Below, one piece after another: positions 15,537 through 21,961 of a DNA stretch of 24,892 nucleotides; the first letter of the stretch is position 1; each line of letters starts with the position of its first letter. Origin of the DNA: JBBRYK01 sp038237665 (GTDB lineage Bacteria; Actinomycetota; Thermoleophilia; Gaiellales; Gaiellaceae); contig JBBRYK010000037.1 of the NCBI GenBank assembly GCA_038237665.1, forward strand, positions 1 to 24,892, read 5' to 3'. The position numbers and the translations under genes are program-made. The notes under the pieces were generated by a model. That model was not told the DNA's origin. It saw only the letters and a list, made by a program, of their open reading frames with translations, and made no database searches.

Positions 15537-16364
15537 ATGCCCGAGTTTCCCGAAGTAGAAGCCTGGCGGCGAGCGCTGAACGACCCGGTCCGCGCCTTCC
15601 CGATCGAGCGCGCCGGGCCGGCGCACATCGCAACGCTGAAAACGTTCGAGCCGCCGCTCTCCGAGCTCGAAGGCAGGCGCCTCGCGGGCGTCGAGCGCCG
15701 TGGTAAGCGGCTGCTCTTCCCGACGGAGGACGGCGAGCTCGTCCTTCTGGTCCACCTGATGACGGCCGGACGGCTCCGTCACCTCCGGTCCGGCGAGGCA
15801 GGGCCGAAGACTCCGGCCTTCCGTCTCGTGTTCCAAGGTGGCTCGCAGCTCGTGCTGACAGAGGCGGGGGCGAAGAAGCGCGCAGGCGTCTGGCTCCTGG
15901 CCCCGGAGCATGCCGAGCAAGAGCTCGCGCACCTCGGCCCGGAGGCAAACGAGCTCGACCGCGAAGGTCTTGCCGCGATCCTCGCCGGCGATTCCCGGCG
16001 CCTGCATTCCCTGCTCCGCGACCAGCGCGCCCTGACCGGGATCGGCCGTGCCTGGGCGAACGAGATTCTGCACGAGGCGGGCCTCTCGCCGTTCGCCCTC
16101 TCCTCGCAGCTGGACGAAGCCGAGATCGACCGGCTCGCGGATGCTGTTCGCTCGGAGCTCCGGCGCGGCCTCGAGCTTCGCGAGCGCGGTGCCTCGGACA
16201 AGCGCGCCTACCGTGTCCACAACCGGCTCGGCGAGCCGTGCCACATCTGCGGCGAACCGATCGCCCGCGTCGACTACGAGGAACATACGGTCTACTACTG
16301 CCCCGCCTGTCAGACGCAGGGACGTGTGTTGAAGGATCGCCGGATGTCGCGCTTGCTCAGGTGA
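15537..16364 (+). CDS. Fpg/Nei family DNA glycosylase/AP lyase
   Basis: The length of 275 residues is typical of the family. The N-terminal MPEFPEVEAWRR supplies the catalytic Pro2 and Glu3 once Met is removed. RRGKRLLF carries the conserved Lys57, HLMTAGRLRH the strand near the lesion, and LTGIGRAWANEILHEAGLSP the H2TH DNA-binding helices with Asn175. The C-terminal zinc finger is complete (CHICG and CPACQ; Cys235, 238, 255 and 258), ending QGRVLKDRRMSRLLR. It removes oxidised bases and nicks the strand by beta/delta elimination. The second residue block (PEF rather than PEL) and overall divergence put it closer to the actinobacterial Fpg-like group than to classical MutM; substrate range is uncertain. 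AGGAG 9 nt before the ATG fixes the start. Confidence 0.92.
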   Translation: MPEFPEVEAWRRALNDPVRAFPIERAGPAHIATLKTFEPPLSELEGRRLAGVERRGKRLLFPTEDGELVLLVHLMTAGRLRHLRSGEAGPKTPAFRLVFQGGSQLVLTEAGAKKRAGVWLLAPEHAEQELAHLGPEANELDREGLAAILAGDSRRLHSLLRDQRALTGIGRAWANEILHEAGLSPFALSSQLDEAEIDRLADAVRSELRRGLELRERGASDKRAYRVHNRLGEPCHICGEPIARVDYEEHTVYYCPACQTQGRVLKDRRMSRLLR

Positions 16365-16671
16365 GCTGGTAGGGCACGCTCGCGAGGATCACGCGAGGCT
16401 CGAAGAGCAGCAGCCGCTTCAGGTATAGCGCTCGCTGGTTGTGCAGGAGGCGGTCAGTCCCGCGCACGACGAGCTCGGGCATGACGACGACCGCGACCGC
16501 CGACGGATCCGCGGTGATGTTGCGCAAGAGGATTGCGAAGACGTAGAGGACGCCGAGCGTGATGTCGGGCGCGACCGGACGCACGAGGTAGACGACGCCG
16601 GTGACTGCGGCGAGCGCCAGCGCGCTCGTGCCGAGCGCCTTCGCGTGGCGGGCGAGTCCGCCGCGGTGCAA
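16357..16671 (-). pseudogene. Chimera: membrane-sensor N-terminus joined to an APC-type permease C-terminal tail
   Basis: From TTG 16671, 3 nt after the kinase-like gene's stop, a 104-residue frame begins HRGGLARHAKALGTSALALA and continues VTGVVYLVRPVAPDITLGVL. This is the first part of the transmembrane region found in DUF4118/KdpD-like sensor kinases. Around 16530 the sequence changes to RNITADPSAVAVVVMPELVV, LLHNQRALYLKRLLLFEPRV and SVPYQLT, which resembles the cytoplasmic tail of large actinobacterial APC-superfamily permeases. Neither half is a whole protein. The frame stays open across the join, so a short hybrid could be made, but I see no function for it. The assignment of both halves is from memory of families and should be checked by search. 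Confidence 0.6.
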
Positions 16672-16673
16672 GC

Positions 16674-17261
16674 TTACACCGGTAAGCGTACGACCAGGGT
16701 CTCCGCCTCGAGCTCGACCGTTCCGCCGAGCGCCCCGATGACCCGCACCGCTACCGCAGCGCCGAGGTCCCGCAGCTCCTGACCTAACACCACCGGCGCG
16801 GAGGCCGGCGTGATCGGCGCGATGCGCAGCTCCGGTCCCTCGGCCGCGACGGTCAATCGCTCCAACCCTCCGTGACGGAGGGCGCAACGCGCGAGGGCCG
16901 CGATCGCCCGCGGGAGCGCGTCGGCGTCGCCGCGCGCGTGTCCGCCGGCGCCGGCCACCTCGACGCGCTCCGCACCGAGCCGCTCGGCCGCAGCCTGGGC
17001 GAGCTCCGCGGTGTCCAGGTCGCGCAGCTGAGGGTCGTAACGTCCAGACTCGATGCGGGCGGCCAGAGAGAGCTCGTCGAGGAGCTGCGCCAGCTGCCCG
17101 GAGGCCTGCTCGACCATGGCGAGGTAGCCGGTGGCAGGTTCCCCAAGGTCGGCCATTTTCGTCAACGTGCGCGAGAACCCGTGCACGGTGGCCAGCGGCG
17201 TGCGCAGGTCATGGCAGGCCAGGGAGACGAGCTGGGCGAAAGACGTATTCTCAGAGGACAT
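16674..17261 (-). CDS. Histidine-kinase-like protein with a degraded ATP-binding domain
   Basis: This 195-residue protein has no sensor domain. The dimerisation/phosphoacceptor part is normal: LVSLACHDLRTPLATVHGFS with His17, then MVEQASGQLAQLLDELSLAA. The catalytic half is eroded. The N box (usually N-A-x-K-H) reads ALARCALRHGG, and the DxGxG and G2 boxes are reduced to GQELRDLGAAVAVRVIGALG before a final GGTVEL strand. It may therefore be a phosphotransfer or scaffold protein rather than a kinase, similar to ChpT-like proteins, where an HK-like dimer relays phosphate; this is inference. Its ATG (17261-17259) overlaps the ATG of folE2 on the other strand. It is followed closely by the chimeric remnant. 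Confidence 0.75.
   Translation of the reverse strand: MSSENTSFAQLVSLACHDLRTPLATVHGFSRTLTKMADLGEPATGYLAMVEQASGQLAQLLDELSLAARIESGRYDPQLRDLDTAELAQAAAERLGAERVEVAGAGGHARGDADALPRAIAALARCALRHGGLERLTVAAEGPELRIAPITPASAPVVLGQELRDLGAAVAVRVIGALGGTVELEAETLVVRLPV
17246..17251 (+). promoter_or_regulatory. Candidate leaderless -10 box (TATTCT) for folE2/mptA
   Basis: TATTCT lies inside the opposing kinase-like gene and ends 8 nt before ATG 17260. The AGAGG at 17253-17257 is too close to the ATG to be a good ribosome binding site. No -35 is obvious. Confidence 0.45.
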
Positions 17262-18246
17262 GGACAGTCGGCCGAAGCTTCTCACAGACGACCTCCAGGC
17301 CTCCTCTCCCGAGGTCCGGATCGGCCTGTCGCGCGCAGGCGTGACCGGCGTCAACAAGGCAATCAGGATCCGGCACGGCGAGACCGAGAAGCTGATCGCC
17401 GCCGACATTGCCTGCACGGTCGACCTCGACCCCGCCCAGAAGGGCGTCCACATGTCGCGCTTCCCGGAGCTGTTCGAGGAGGCGATCGACGAGGTCGTCA
17501 TCGGCGAGGCTTTGCTCGTCGAAGTGCTCGCCGAGCACATCGCGCGCGAGATCGTCGGACGCCAGCATGCGCTTCGGGCCGAGGTCGAGATCGTCGCCCG
17601 GTATCCCCTTCAGCAAACGACCCCGGTCACGGGCCTGCCGACCCAGGAGATGGTGGGGCTGATCGGGATCGCCGCTGCCTCGACTGCGGGCGTGCGCCGC
17701 ATCGTCGGCGTCGAGGCGACCGGGATCAACGCCTGCCCGTGCGCCCAGGGCCTGGTCCGCGGAAGCGCCACGGAGCGGCTCCTCGACGCGGGGTTCGAGG
17801 CGGGTGACGTCGAGCGCATCCTCGAGCTGGTGCCGCTCGCGACCCACAACCAGCGCGGTCGGGGCAAGCTCTACGTCGGCACCGACCAGGCGGTCAACGC
17901 CGAGGAGCTCGTGAGAATCGTCGAACGCTCGATGAGCTCACCCGTCTACGAGCTGCTCAAGCGTCCCGACGAGCTGTTCGTCGTCGAGCACGCTCACCTC
18001 CAGCCGCGGTTCGTCGAGGACTCGGTGCGGATTGCGCTGAGGGACGTGCTGGAGACCTACACGGGCCTCGGCGACGGGGATTTCCTCTATTCGCGGCAGC
18101 TGAACCTGGAGACGATCCACAACCACGACGTCCTCGCCGAGCGCTACGGAACGGTCGGCGAGCTGCGCGGAGAGCTCGCCGGCGCCGCGCCTCCGGCGCG
18201 GCACACCGAGCTCAGGGACTGGCTCACGGGCTCGAAAACCCCCTGA
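17260..18246 (+). CDS. folE2: GTP cyclohydrolase, FolE2/MptA family
   Basis: This is a full-length enzyme of 328 residues. Motifs are VRIGLSRAGVTGVNKAIRIR, KGVHMSRFPELFEEAIDEV (conserved M-S-R-F), GINACPCAQGLVRG (Cys159 metal/catalytic, Cys161), LVPLATHNQRGRGKLYVG (His of THNQR) and QLNLETIHNHDVLAERYG. The CPCAQ plus THNQRG pattern is nearer the archaeal MptA style than the CPCSKE/HNQRS of proteobacterial FolE2. It opens the ring of GTP: FolE2 makes 7,8-dihydroneopterin triphosphate for folate or queuosine, MptA a cyclic phosphate. Which one is made cannot be read from sequence. Start ATG 17260 is the only candidate at the family's usual position. The divergent kinase-like gene shares the same CATG, leaving no spacer. 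No other folate gene is adjacent, though a pteridine-reductase-like SDR and thyX lie within 5 kb. Confidence 0.93.
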   Translation: MDSRPKLLTDDLQASSPEVRIGLSRAGVTGVNKAIRIRHGETEKLIAADIACTVDLDPAQKGVHMSRFPELFEEAIDEVVIGEALLVEVLAEHIAREIVGRQHALRAEVEIVARYPLQQTTPVTGLPTQEMVGLIGIAAASTAGVRRIVGVEATGINACPCAQGLVRGSATERLLDAGFEAGDVERILELVPLATHNQRGRGKLYVGTDQAVNAEELVRIVERSMSSPVYELLKRPDELFVVEHAHLQPRFVEDSVRIALRDVLETYTGLGDGDFLYSRQLNLETIHNHDVLAERYGTVGELRGELAGAAPPARHTELRDWLTGSKTP

Positions 18247-18259
18247 GGCCGCGGCCGGC

Positions 18260-18724
18260 CTAGCCGCCGAGGCCGCAGCCGGGCGCCGGGCCGAGCTCGA
18301 CGGGGATGGTTTCCGCGATCTCGCGTGTGACGCTCTTGAACGGCACGCTCACCTTCACGCGGCCCGTGACGGCGAGGGCCGTCCCGCGCCCGCGGATATG
18401 GAGCAGACCCGTCGCCTTCCCGGGAAGTGGGCCCGCGTGGATCGCGAACGAAACCGGCGCCTGCGCCTCATGCCCACGCTCGAGCGTGAAGGCCGTGCGG
18501 CCGGATCCTCCCGCGACGCCGCTGACCTGCAGCTCCACGTTCCACGTTCCGTAGAGCCCCGAGCAGCTGAGGCCGGTCGCGCGCAGCGTCGCCCCGCTCG
18601 CCGCGATCCTGGTATCGAAGCGCGCCGCCTCCGCCGAGAGCCCGTTGCCTCCACCCCGGCCCCCGCAGCCGGCGACGATCAGCAGTGCGGCGAAAAGGGC
18701 GAGCCTAGGCCCGAGCGGGTGCAC
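18260..18724 (-). CDS. Small lipoprotein of unknown function
   Basis: This 154-residue protein has a lipoprotein signal peptide, PRLALFAALLIVAGCGG, with the lipobox Cys at about residue 20 and a Gly-rich spacer after it. The mature part is beta-rich with a Cys pair (LSCSGLYGTWNVELQVSG and PAPGCGLGG at the very end), suggesting a disulfide. I recognise no family. The start GTG 18724 lies 20 nt inside plsY, so it is probably cotranslated with it. It converges with folE2. Confidence 0.7.
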   Translation of the reverse strand: MHPLGPRLALFAALLIVAGCGGRGGGNGLSAEAARFDTRIAASGATLRATGLSCSGLYGTWNVELQVSGVAGGSGRTAFTLERGHEAQAPVSFAIHAGPLPGKATGLLHIRGRGTALAVTGRVKVSVPFKSVTREIAETIPVELGPAPGCGLGG

Positions 18725-19325
18725 CGCTGCCCTTGCGGCGCCGGAAGCTGAAGCGGCTCTCCGTGCCCGCCCGCAGCCGGTCGATGTTGCCCCGGTGCAG
18801 GACGACGACGGCGACGCCGGCGATGGCCCCGAACACGATCACGGGCCAGGGCTCGCCGATCGCAGCCGCAATTGCCGGCAGCGACAGCGCCGCGAGCATG
18901 GACGCGAGGGAGGCGTAACGGAAGATGAGAAACACTGCGATCCAGACACCGGCTCCGATTCCGCCGACGACCGGCGCGAGCCCGAGAAAGGCGCCGCCGC
19001 AGGTCGCAACCATCTTCCCGCCCCGCTCGAAGCGAAGGACGATCGGCCGCCAGTGGCCGAGCATCGCCGCGCCGCCGGTGAGCGCGCCCGCGAGATGACC
19101 GGCAACGAGGGTCGCTGCGAGCGTCGGCGCGAAGCCCTTCAGCGTGTCGAGCAGGACGACCGGAATCCCGTAGCCGCGGCCGAACGTGCGCCAGACGTTC
19201 GACGCGCCGATGTTGCCGCTGCCGACCTTGCGGATGTCGACGCCCTTCGTCAGCCGCACCAGCCAGTAGCCGAACGGCATGCTGCCGGCGAGGTAGCCGG
19301 CGACGACGCAGATGGCGGTCGTCAA
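18705..19325 (-). CDS. plsY: Glycerol-3-phosphate acyltransferase PlsY
   Basis: The length of 206 residues and the polytopic hydrophobic profile match PlsY, which transfers acyl from acyl-phosphate to glycerol-3-phosphate in the membrane, the first step of phospholipid synthesis. Motif 1 is clear (VGSGNIGASNVWRTFG), as is motif 3 (VVVLHRGNIDRLRAGTE). Motif 2 is divergent: GHWRPIVLRFERGGKMVAT instead of the usual GHxFPVFxxFKGGKGVAT, so the Phe-Pro and the second Gly after Lys are changed. The glycerol-phosphate-binding core GGK remains. TTG 19325 follows GGAAGGG at a good distance (6 nt). It sits 27 nt after sodA and overlaps the lipoprotein gene, so the three probably form one transcript. It may be a second or diverged PlsY copy. 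Confidence 0.85.
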   Translation of the reverse strand: MTTAICVVAGYLAGSMPFGYWLVRLTKGVDIRKVGSGNIGASNVWRTFGRGYGIPVVLLDTLKGFAPTLAATLVAGHLAGALTGGAAMLGHWRPIVLRFERGGKMVATCGGAFLGLAPVVGGIGAGVWIAVFLIFRYASLASMLAALSLPAIAAAIGEPWPVIVFGAIAGVAVVVLHRGNIDRLRAGTESRFSFRRRKGSGAPARA

Positions 19326-19352
19326 CGAACGCCCTTCCGGAGCTCCGCTAGC

Positions 19353-19973
19353 TCACTTCTGAATGCCGTACTTCTGGGCCCAGTCATTGATCGTCGCCCA
19401 GTCGAGGTTGTTGAAGAACGCGTCGATGTAGGAGGCCCGGTCGGTCTGGTAGTCGAGGAAATACGCGTGCTCGTAGACGTCAAGCGCGACGAGCGGAGTC
19501 GCGTTCCAGATCGGGTAGGTGTTCTGGGCGTCGCCGATGTAGTTGAAGAGCCGCCCCTCGTCCCAGTCGTACGCCGTCCAGGCCCAGCCGCGGCCGGCCA
19601 GGCCGGTCGCCTTCAGGTCGGCGCGCCAGTTGGCGGCGCTGCCGAAGTCACGCTTGATCAGCTCGGCGATGAGCCCGGTCGGGTCCCCGCCCTGGCCCCC
19701 AAGGTGCTCGAAGTAGATCTCGTGGTTCTTGACACCGCCGATCGCGAAGGTGAGATCGACCTTCAGCGCGCGGATCTCGGAGTAGACCTGGTTCCCGGCC
19801 GAGAGATCGACCTGTGCGAGCTTGCCGAGGATCTCGTTTCGCTTGCCCACGTAGCCCTGGTAGAGCTTGTAGTGGGCCTCGACCGACTCCCGCGAGATGC
19901 CGTCGAGCTCGAGCAGCGCGGGCTTGAGCTCGCGGGCGGTGATCTCCTCATGGTTGAACGCAAGCGTCGCCAT
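19353..19973 (-). CDS. sodA: Superoxide dismutase, Fe/Mn family
   Basis: This 206-residue enzyme is of normal length. Predicted metal ligands are His34 (VEAHYKLYQGYV), His84 (VKNHEIYFEHLGG), Asp165 and His169 (LDVYEHAYFLDYQ). The usual signature is DVWEHAYY; here Trp is replaced by Tyr at 167. GGQGGDPTG and NYIGDAQNT fit the rest of the C-terminal domain. It converts superoxide to peroxide and oxygen in the cytoplasm; Fe versus Mn cannot be read reliably. AAAGGAG lies 5 nt before the ATG. It is the first gene of the sodA-plsY-lipoprotein run and is divergent from the SDR gene, with an 81-nt spacer that must hold both promoters. Confidence 0.93.
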   Translation of the reverse strand: MATLAFNHEEITARELKPALLELDGISRESVEAHYKLYQGYVGKRNEILGKLAQVDLSAGNQVYSEIRALKVDLTFAIGGVKNHEIYFEHLGGQGGDPTGLIAELIKRDFGSAANWRADLKATGLAGRGWAWTAYDWDEGRLFNYIGDAQNTYPIWNATPLVALDVYEHAYFLDYQTDRASYIDAFFNNLDWATINDWAQKYGIQK

Positions 19974-20054
19974 GCACGCTCCTTTCTCGTTGCCGGGGCG
20001 GGCGGAGCATATCTTCGACCCGGAAAACGATGGCTGAGTGCGACACTGAAAACC

Positions 20055-20714
20055 GTGCGTGCTCTCGTCACCGGCGGAACAGGCCGGGTGGGGTCGGCAA
20101 TCGCAGCTCGGCTGCGCGCCGAGGGCTGGGATGTCCTCGCCGCCGGCCGCGCGGACGGGAACCTCGCCCGGCCTGATGAAGCCCGTGCGCTCGTGGCGCG
20201 AGCGGTCGCCGGGACGGGAGGGCTCGACCTGCTGGTCAACGGCGCGGGAGAGGGCTTTGCCCCGAAGGCGGTGGCCGAGCTCGACGAGGCCGACTGGGAC
20301 GCAGCCTTCGGGGCCACGGCCAAGGGGACGTTCTTCGTCACCCAGGCTGCCGCGCCGCATCTCCGGGAAGCGCGCGGCGTCGTGATCAACATCGAGGACG
20401 TGGCCGCCTACGAGCCCTGGCCCTCGTTCGCCGCGCACTGCGCCGCCAAGGCGGCCCAGGCGATGCTGACGCGGGTCTTCGCGCGAGCTCTCGCCCCGGA
20501 GGTGCGCGTCTGCGGGATCGCGCCGGGATCCGTCGCCGTCGAGCCCGGGCAGGAGGAGCGACGGGCGGCCGAGACGCTGCTCGACCGGGTTGGCACCCCG
20601 GACGACGTCGCCGGCGCCGTGCTCTTCCTCGTCGGCGCGGACTTCGTCACGGGAACTACCCTTGTCGTCGACGGCGGGCGCCTGTTGCAAACCGCGCGAA
20701 GAAGCGATGCGTAA
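20055..20714 (+). CDS. Short-chain dehydrogenase/reductase with altered active site (pteridine-reductase-like)
   Basis: This classical-length SDR has 219 residues. The cofactor motif TGGTGRVGSAIA (6-17) and LLVNGAGEG (59-67) are intact, and the end TPDDVAGAVLFLVG to FVTGTTLVVDGGRLL is standard. The catalytic triad is changed. The Ser position holds Asp115 (INIEDVAAYEPWPS), and the Tyr of YxxxK is His128 (AAHCAAKAA, Lys132 kept). Asp for Ser is typical of PTR1/FolM-like pteridine reductases; loss of Tyr is not. It may thus reduce a pterin with altered chemistry or have lost activity. GTG 20055 is chosen because it matches the family's first strand (VRALVTGG); there is no strong RBS. It overlaps the sigma-factor reading frame by 8 nt if that starts at 20707. 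Confidence 0.8.
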   Translation: MRALVTGGTGRVGSAIAARLRAEGWDVLAAGRADGNLARPDEARALVARAVAGTGGLDLLVNGAGEGFAPKAVAELDEADWDAAFGATAKGTFFVTQAAAPHLREARGVVINIEDVAAYEPWPSFAAHCAAKAAQAMLTRVFARALAPEVRVCGIAPGSVAVEPGQEERRAAETLLDRVGTPDDVAGAVLFLVGADFVTGTTLVVDGGRLLQTARRSDA

Positions 20715-21342
20715 AGAAGAGCAGCAGATGGAATACGCCGTTGAACTGCGCTACGGCTTGCCACGCAGTCGGCAAGCGGCGACGATCACGCCCGTGGACG
20801 CCCCCGAGATGAGCGATTCTGCCCTGCTCCAACGCATCGCCGCGGGCGATCGCGACGCCTTCGAGACCCTGTATGCACGGTACGCACGGAGCGTCCTCGG
20901 GCTCGCGCTGCGGCGGCTCGGCGACCGCGGCCAGGCCGAGGATGCCGTGCAGGAGACCTTCACGTCGATCTGGCGCGCCGCGAAGAGCTATCGGCCCGAG
21001 CGCGGCCCCGGTGCGCCCTGGCTGTACGCCGTCGCGCGAAACGCGATCTCCGATCGCGGGCGCGCGCGGCCAGAGCCAACCGCCGACCGGCCGGACGAGC
21101 CGGCCGTCGGGCCCGGGCCGCCCGAGCACGCCGAGCGCGACTGGCTCGCCTGGCGCGTCCACGGCGCGCTCGAAGAGCTGCCGGAACGTGAACGCGCCGT
21201 CGTCGAGCTCGCGTACTGGAGCGAGCTCTCGCAGAGCGAGATCGCCGAGTTCCTGAACGTTCCGCTCGGGACGGTCAAGACGCGGACGCGCAGCGCGCTG
21301 TCGCACCTCGCCGACCTGCTCGAGGAGGAGCTCCATGGCTGA
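20707..21342 (+). CDS. ECF-type RNA polymerase sigma factor
   Basis: Region 2 is clear (DRDAFETLYARYARSVLGLA, then AEDAVQETFTSIWRAAKSY), as is region 4 (ELPERERAVVELAYWSELSQ, then SEIAEFLNVPLGTVKTRT, a helix-turn-helix). This is a two-domain ECF sigma factor of the SigK/RskA-linked style. It recruits RNA polymerase to its own promoters when the anti-sigma releases it. The start is ambiguous: ATG 20707 adds about 34 residues without homology, and 20728 or 20809 (MSDSALLQRIAAGDRDAF) is possible; 20809 fits the family best. In that case the 7-bp inverted repeat at 20756-20777 lies in the leader. The anti-sigma gene overlaps its end by 8 nt. Confidence 0.9.
   Translation: MRKEEQQMEYAVELRYGLPRSRQAATITPVDAPEMSDSALLQRIAAGDRDAFETLYARYARSVLGLALRRLGDRGQAEDAVQETFTSIWRAAKSYRPERGPGAPWLYAVARNAISDRGRARPEPTADRPDEPAVGPGPPEHAERDWLAWRVHGALEELPERERAVVELAYWSELSQSEIAEFLNVPLGTVKTRTRSALSHLADLLEEELHG
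20756..20777. repeat. Inverted repeat near the sigma-factor start
   Basis: GCTTGCC, an 8-nt loop ACGCAGTC, and GGCAAGC form a perfect 7-bp stem. It lies 31 nt before ATG 20809. It could be an operator or attenuator if 20809 is the true start, or chance if translation starts at 20707. Confidence 0.4.
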
Positions 21343-21961
21343 TCCTCGCGACGTCCGCGAGCTCCTCGGCGAGGAAGTCGAGCCGGCCGAGCTCGAGCGC
21401 CTCCGCCGGGTGCACGAGCTGCTGCTAGCTGCCGGGCCGCCGCCCGAGCTGTCGCCGACGCTCGAATCGGCACCACGGGTCGGCGCCGGCCGCAACTGGG
21501 GCGGCGGCTTCTCGTGGTTCGCCCGCCCACGGCTCGCGGCGGCGATCGCGCTCGCCGTTGCGGTCGTCGCAGCGGCTTTCGGAATCGGCTACCTGGCCGG
21601 ACACGTCTCGCACAGTGCCGGCTTCAGGGCCGGGCACACCGTGCTCATGCACGGGACCGCCGGAGCGCCCAACGCACTGGCATCGATCGAGGTCGGCAAG
21701 CGCGACGCGAACGGGAACCTGCCGATGATTCTCCGCGTGCGCGGCCTACCGAAAGCGCCCGGCGGGTACTACGAGCTCTTCCTGACGAAGAACCACCGTG
21801 CGATCGTGACCTGCGGGACGTTCAACGCAGGGAAGAGCGTCACCGTCCGGTTGAGCATCCCGTACTCGCTCGAGGGCCGCCGGTACGACGGCTGGGTCGT
21901 CACCCGCGAGATCTTCAGGGGCCCGCATCCCGGGCCGACGGTGCTCACCACGTTCGCGTAG
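21335..21961 (+). CDS. Membrane anti-sigma factor (RskA-like, no zinc motif)
   Basis: This 208-residue protein starts inside the sigma gene (ATGGCTGA overlap of 8 nt), so the two are coupled. A short cytoplasmic helical part (about 1-60, with VRELLGEEVEPAELERLRRV) lacks the HxxxCxxC zinc motif. One TM segment spans about 67-88. The outer domain (NLPMILRVRGLPKAPGGYYE, AIVTCGTFNAGKSVTVRL) looks like the RskA/anti-sigma-K C-terminal beta domain. By family precedent it holds the sigma factor at the membrane until a signal causes proteolysis; the signal is unknown. It ends next to the convergent thyX stop with no spacer. Confidence 0.8.
   Translation: MADPRDVRELLGEEVEPAELERLRRVHELLLAAGPPPELSPTLESAPRVGAGRNWGGGFSWFARPRLAAAIALAVAVVAAAFGIGYLAGHVSHSAGFRAGHTVLMHGTAGAPNALASIEVGKRDANGNLPMILRVRGLPKAPGGYYELFLTKNHRAIVTCGTFNAGKSVTVRLSIPYSLEGRRYDGWVVTREIFRGPHPGPTVLTTFA

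Noticed and set aside
14638..15628. Upstream extension of the kelch frame through the asparaginase gene
   Set aside because: The extension is low-complexity and out of frame with the clear asparaginase; the GTGA overlap at 14635-14638 gives a natural start.
18246..18262. GC-palindromes between folE2 and the lipoprotein gene
   Set aside because: GGCCGCGGCC and GGCCGGCC are short palindromes expected in such GC-rich DNA and do not make a convincing terminator.
18645..20040. Long plus-strand open frame opposite the lipoprotein, plsY and sodA
   Set aside because: It is antisense to three recognisable genes; only its last part from 20055 (the SDR) shows family motifs.
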